Shown here piece by piece: positions 6,801-9,041 of a stretch of DNA of 9,041 nt (within the stretch, counting starts at the first letter, position 1; each line of letters begins with the position of its first letter). Below the pieces are notes generated by a model. It made no database searches. It saw nothing but the letters and a program-made list of their open reading frames with translations, and was not told where the DNA came from. The stretch covers positions 1 through 9,041 of the forward strand of contig CANHJY010000061.1 in NCBI GenBank assembly GCA_947461185.1. The letters run 5' to 3'. This DNA is from Flavobacteriales bacterium (GTDB taxonomy: Bacteria; Bacteroidota; Bacteroidia; Flavobacteriales_D; Crocinitomicaceae). Position numbers and translations under genes: made by a program.

Positions 6801-9041
6801 ACAATAATATGCTGTCGGAATTAAATGAGGAATCGCTTTCTAAAACTTTTATGCCGGATTATCAATTTAACAAAACTAAAATCGTACAAGATGCTAATTT
6901 GTCTGATGTCGAAAAGAATGCGGCTTTATTGGAATTAGAAAATAGCTATAATTCTAAATTGAAAGCTGAAGAGATAAATGTTGTGGCTCAATTGGATAAA
7001 AATGCTGATGATAAATACGCAAAAGATAAATTAGCGCTTTTGGAAGCAATGGCGCTAACTTCAGATAATGAATTGATTCAACTCAAGACATTTGAAAATA
7101 ATGAATTGAATGGTAACACATCTGAAGAGAATACATCTCAATTGATCAATCGATTGGCACCAGATTATCAGGTTAGAAAAGCTACGCTTGAGAATTCAAA
7201 AATGGAGGAGGCTAAGAAATTGGAGCAATTATATAATCTTGAGAAAAGTCTCCAAGATGATCTGACAATCGCACTGTCTGAAGTGGAAAAACAATTGCAA
7301 AAAAATCCAAATGATCAGTTAAAAATACAGGAAAAAGAATCCATTTCAAATGCTTTAGCATCTCATGAAAAAGAGGCGGAAGAATATAATAATCGCTTAA
7401 ATACTTTGAAGGAATTAGCTGATAAAGAATATTTACTTTCAACAATTGACAAAACATTTAAAAGTGATATTGAAGTCCTTAATGCTAATTTCAATGAGAA
7501 CAGAGATGCATTGTTGTTAAATAGGGAAGAAGAATTACAAAATAATTTAACAGTTCAAATTAGCGATAATAATAAAAGATTGGAAAATAAGGATGATCCA
7601 GATTTGGTTCGAGAAAACCGATTATTAAATGATTTAATCGTTGAAAGTGAAGAACGAGTTCAGGAATTGCAAAATAATCAATTGAATTCGACCAAACAAT
7701 TGGATTTCATTAATGAAATACGTCCGAATAATTTAAAATCTATTGATACCCTTGACGCTCGGTCCATTGAGGAGTTACAATCCGTTCAAAAGGAATTGGA
7801 TTTGTATGGTGAGGAGATTAACAAGCTGATTATCGAAAAACGCAATGCAATAAATGTGAATCCGGATGATCAAGAAATAAGGTCTGAAATTATTTGGATG
7901 AACGAAGAGCGTGATTGGATCACAATGAACCAACAAAAGCTTGAAAATGCAATCGGTTCTCTAGAAAATTTGAATAGGGTTAAGACAGGAAATCAAGAAT
8001 ATGATGATATAAAAATTACCGAACTTGTTGAACGTGAAAAGCAAATTCAAAGTGAATTGGAAAATGCAAGTCTTGATAAAAAGGAACAGAAAGTTCTTCT
8101 TTCTGAGCTTGAAGAAGTTCAAGAAAATAAATCGATACGAATTGGTGAAATAATTAAAAGTGAAATCACTGTAGAAATTGAAAAAAATCAAATACTAAAA
8201 AATCAACTTGAAAAATCTCAAAATTACGCAATTACAAATGAGATAAAAGCCATTGAAAGCAATGAAGAAAAAAGTCAAGAGTTAATCAATCTAGCTTCCA
8301 AGGCAAAGACCAATGAAGAAAAAAACAATCTATTAAAACAGGCATATGTTGAACAAGTCAAAGTCAACGATATTTTGTTGAATACGGCGATCAATGAAAA
8401 AATTAAAGAGGCTGAAACTAATTTGCCAATATCAATATTGAGCAAGTCGGAAAAAGAGGCGGAACTAAATGTTTTAAAGCTTCAAAGAAATAATTTAAAT
8501 GTTCAGATTGAAAATTTAGAAGCGGAAAAGGGTACTGCTAAAAAAAGAGATTTAGCATCTATTGAAATTGACCTGCAGGATAAAAAGAATGAACAAAATT
8601 CCTTGGATAGGAAGATAGAATCTTTGCAGAATGAAATCGAAGAAATAAATCGCAAGGAATTAAAGTCAACATTGGTAGCAGAAAGCAAGGAAGTTAATGT
8701 CGATTTTAATGAAGAGGTCAAGATTGCACAAACTAAAGAATACAAATCATACTATGCTGCCGTAAATAATGCTCTTGCTAAAGAAAATGAGGCACGTAAA
8801 ATAGAGAATGAATTAAATACGCTTAGAGCGCAAATCAAAATGGAGCTTATTAATTCTGTAATTCAAACTGATGATTTGGAGGATGAAACCATAAATCGTA
8901 AAAAGGATAGTTTAATTAGCAAAATTAAGGAACTTGAACTTGTTCAAAGCGATTTAGTAGCATTGCAAGAATCTGCGAAAACTTACCTTTCGACAGAAAG
9001 TCTTACGGCTCTTCAAATGCAAAATATGGTTTACCGAGGGG
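2558..9041 (+). CDS. Giant exported TPR / PD40-propeller / coiled-coil repeat protein, PorE-like N-terminus (3' truncated)
   Basis: The frame is open for 2161 codons and runs off the window. The GTG at 2558 is the only usual start after the in-frame TGA at 2537; the next in-frame ATG (2639) would lose the signal peptide. Residues 1-20 (VRWRLFKIVLTLFSFCNAFA) form a Sec signal peptide, so the mature protein should be periplasmic or envelope-bound. Then come TPR-like repeats at about 28-126, a PD40/WD40-like propeller at about 150-341, a small carboxypeptidase-regulatory-like beta domain at 345-416, and from about 420 onward almost purely helical, Lys/Glu/Asn/Leu-rich sequence. Within this lie a repeat array (about 807-1807) and two matching coiled-coil blocks (679-735 and 1979-2035). 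The N-terminal order matches PorE-type proteins of type IX secretion; the OmpA-like domain expected after it is not seen in the window and may lie downstream. The role is unknown; a long envelope stalk or tether is inference. It lies 39 bp after plsY. Confidence 0.93.
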   Translation, partial: MRWRLFKIVLTLFSFCNAFAYSQTEDEMKNSADKYFSEGKYLEATSLYMRLLSLKPDDYNLNYRYGTCLLFNSNKKQDAAKYLNYSIKNPNATAENHYFLGKALQYSYLFGDAIKQYNIYLQNRAAPESQFPVERDLEMCQNGKRLLSSVTDLIVLDKKEITTDKFFRIYDLKDIGGSLIVTSDFQTKLDKKNNHLPLIHFPQNPSIVFYSSYGENGETGKDIYFRKKQADGTWSEAKRVEGKINTNYDEDYPYLNPSGEYLYFSSKGHNSMGGYDVFRSKYDVVNGIFGTPENLDFAISSPDDDVLFIVDSLDQNAYFASARQSELGKLHVYKVMMERVPLQMVVLKGSFVSDKIPSNKQISIEVSDASGNKTIGNFNSDESGNYTITLPKGGNYEYVMKIEGNNQEFRSQVKIPITEGFKPYKQVIKHLDENNLEVVKVINLFDEIVEDQQELLAEIIKKRSTLDVNVNEFDLNKIADQKADRAVLSDLGLANLSLNEVVDVLEQQGVKNDQNNALAKNIANNVNNLVVENKVEFLRLEEEIKDKVASANNLTNPDEKYKKLKEAENLINTQKELKKYSDDLLRLSDSVGKVLSSGLSMEEQNNLGEITTRYKELYNEGNEKDALTVLSENKALIQKILGNTSGNIVQNLVDKSVQIDEINVLNESKISRYKEDISALKVEITKLEATLQDAKKKDIPSIENQLASKSKEIELIESEIRLLQKSIDAKAVEKFKIDQQINLLQDAISNKSLVEVTRSMANKAVSETEKTNTNTLIAYVEQQVKILEDEDPTRKERINVTNGLTADELYKQYVANNQGITDDPNFNKETKLFKQLTVDRATMKQLDDRLSEINKMIAQGKGNDVLNKEKTTIEAYKEQIKQSQNERELAVASILSKQGVGDKESVINSIDADYLGNKSFIEKNSNLTNIEKNKELNKEDEALLLAIEAELKKVDAALINSPNDQVLLIKQNSLIEIKAALEKDIESRKNESTENFVASETKESMLNTIDKEYSNKIVAINNSSDQQQDKKDALNELDKELIKKIDNEISSLNNDLKNNANSAELQNKKKLLAELKSEKEVAIEQRNTINSSESTSLLTSEKIVNQLSPEYEENIKTINSNNQIGDSEKRIALNTEDENLIKKIDVQLEKVEKNLSKNTSDELLTKEKAILEDLKKEKQELIQSRNKVGESQIEDIVSALPNYNLNGAKIELINRINPGYIDEVKAAESTNASIQEKAKILINKDAAFLEDLKEAKQNVNKQLQSNPNSTDFREELNLIESLESDAVGRMLDNNKLLAAKTQNEIVSNEEVNLKRGELLKNENQNIELIKANNNKTAIEKQEEILNEKKAGLNLVKAELDLLSEKISSDPQNKSQQKDFDIINTLKNELELEIAKDENELQLLKEKSILNEEVNNNNMLSELNEESLSKTFMPDYQFNKTKIVQDANLSDVEKNAALLELENSYNSKLKAEEINVVAQLDKNADDKYAKDKLALLEAMALTSDNELIQLKTFENNELNGNTSEENTSQLINRLAPDYQVRKATLENSKMEEAKKLEQLYNLEKSLQDDLTIALSEVEKQLQKNPNDQLKIQEKESISNALASHEKEAEEYNNRLNTLKELADKEYLLSTIDKTFKSDIEVLNANFNENRDALLLNREEELQNNLTVQISDNNKRLENKDDPDLVRENRLLNDLIVESEERVQELQNNQLNSTKQLDFINEIRPNNLKSIDTLDARSIEELQSVQKELDLYGEEINKLIIEKRNAINVNPDDQEIRSEIIWMNEERDWITMNQQKLENAIGSLENLNRVKTGNQEYDDIKITELVEREKQIQSELENASLDKKEQKVLLSELEEVQENKSIRIGEIIKSEITVEIEKNQILKNQLEKSQNYAITNEIKAIESNEEKSQELINLASKAKTNEEKNNLLKQAYVEQVKVNDILLNTAINEKIKEAETNLPISILSKSEKEAELNVLKLQRNNLNVQIENLEAEKGTAKKRDLASIEIDLQDKKNEQNSLDRKIESLQNEIEEINRKELKSTLVAESKEVNVDFNEEVKIAQTKEYKSYYAAVNNALAKENEARKIENELNTLRAQIKMELINSVIQTDDLEDETINRKKDSLISKIKELELVQSDLVALQESAKTYLSTESLTALQMQNMVYRG
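4592..4762 (+). repeat. Coiled-coil block A, upstream bookend of the repeat array
   Basis: These 57 residues (679-735, beginning ALKVEITKLEA) form a strongly heptad-like coiled coil. They align without gaps to block B at 8492-8662, with 20 of 57 residues identical by my count. The most specific shared run is A-K-K-x-D-x-x-S-I-E, followed by matched L, K, E, I, L-Q and I positions. It lies about 210 bases before the first array unit. Confidence 0.7.
4976..7978 (+). repeat. Array of about ten diverged ~100-residue helical repeats (protein level)
   Basis: Within the giant protein, a turn motif best seen as N-P-N-D recurs with its P-equivalent codon at 5141, 5441, 5735, 6032, 6356, 6665, 7004, 7307, 7589 and 7862. 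The spacings are 300, 294, 297, 324, 309, 339, 303, 282 and 273 bp. Before the turn is a helix with the pattern L-N-x-E-x-x-L and later I-x-x-x-L. After it is a helix with L-L-x-x-L-K/x. Most units open with a motif like INRINPGY, INRLAPDY, NQLSPEY or NTIDKEY, with the Y-equivalent codon at 4994, 5297, 5594, 5888, 6215, 6860, 7166, 7457 and 7730. The unit around 6470-6800 has lost a clear opening motif. Each unit therefore looks like two or three antiparallel helices. Copies are strongly diverged, so this is an old duplication series and not a recent DNA repeat. A further weak unit may follow near 8000. Confidence 0.8.
8492..8662 (+). repeat. Coiled-coil block B, downstream bookend of the repeat array
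   Basis: These 57 residues (1979-2035, beginning NLNVQIENLEA) are the counterpart of block A. The shared positions include L-x-V-x-I-x-x-L-E-A at the start and A-K-K-x-D-x-x-S-I-E in the middle. A short A-S, T-N, E-K and L-K pattern also lies upstream of each block (near 4202 and near 8294), in the same order but at different distances, which suggests that a larger segment was duplicated. Confidence 0.68.

Noticed and set aside
4976..7978. CRISPR array or recent tandem DNA repeat
   Set aside because: The periodicity is at protein level only; the units are strongly diverged in DNA, in frame, and inside one open reading frame.
1..9041. tRNA, rRNA, insertion sequence or attachment site
   Set aside because: I saw no cloverleaf-like segment, rRNA-like stretch, transposase or flanking terminal repeats, and almost every base is in one of three coding regions.

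Overview
The window is AT-rich DNA from what is most likely a Bacteroidota genome, probably Flavobacteriales. The evidence is AT-rich codon use, no clear Shine-Dalgarno sequences before the starts, and an exported TPR / PD40 propeller / carboxypeptidase-regulatory-like protein of the kind typical of that phylum. The family or genus cannot be fixed from the sequence alone. It is almost entirely coding, and all three real genes are on the + strand.

Layout: (1) bases 1-1886 hold the 3' part of a large beta-rich protein of unknown function; its 5' end lies outside the window. (2) Bases 1889-2518 hold plsY, the membrane acyl-phosphate:glycerol-3-phosphate acyltransferase that starts phospholipid synthesis. 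It begins 2 bp after the previous stop. (3) After a 39-bp gap, one open frame runs from a GTG at 2558 to the last base, 9041, without a stop (2161 codons visible). It encodes a giant exported protein. Because it has no stop inside the window it is easily missed, and the small antisense ORFs over it are shadows.

The giant protein has a signal peptide, about three TPR-like helical repeats, a PD40/WD40-like propeller and a small carboxypeptidase-regulatory-like beta domain. This order resembles the N-terminal part of PorE-type envelope proteins of the type IX secretion system. In PorE an OmpA-type peptidoglycan-binding domain follows. Here more than 1700 residues of helical, coiled-coil-like sequence follow instead. 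Within this helical region, about ten diverged units of roughly 100 residues can be aligned by a turn motif (best form N-P-N-D) recurring about every 302 bp. A distinct 57-residue coiled-coil block occurs once before and once after the array (20/57 identical, no gaps). This bookended helical-repeat stalk is the most notable structure in the window.

How the genes work together: the tight + strand packing suggests one transcription unit. It would join a membrane-lipid enzyme to one confidently exported giant protein and one protein that is probably exported. A shared envelope role is inference from position only; plsY may simply be a housekeeping passenger.
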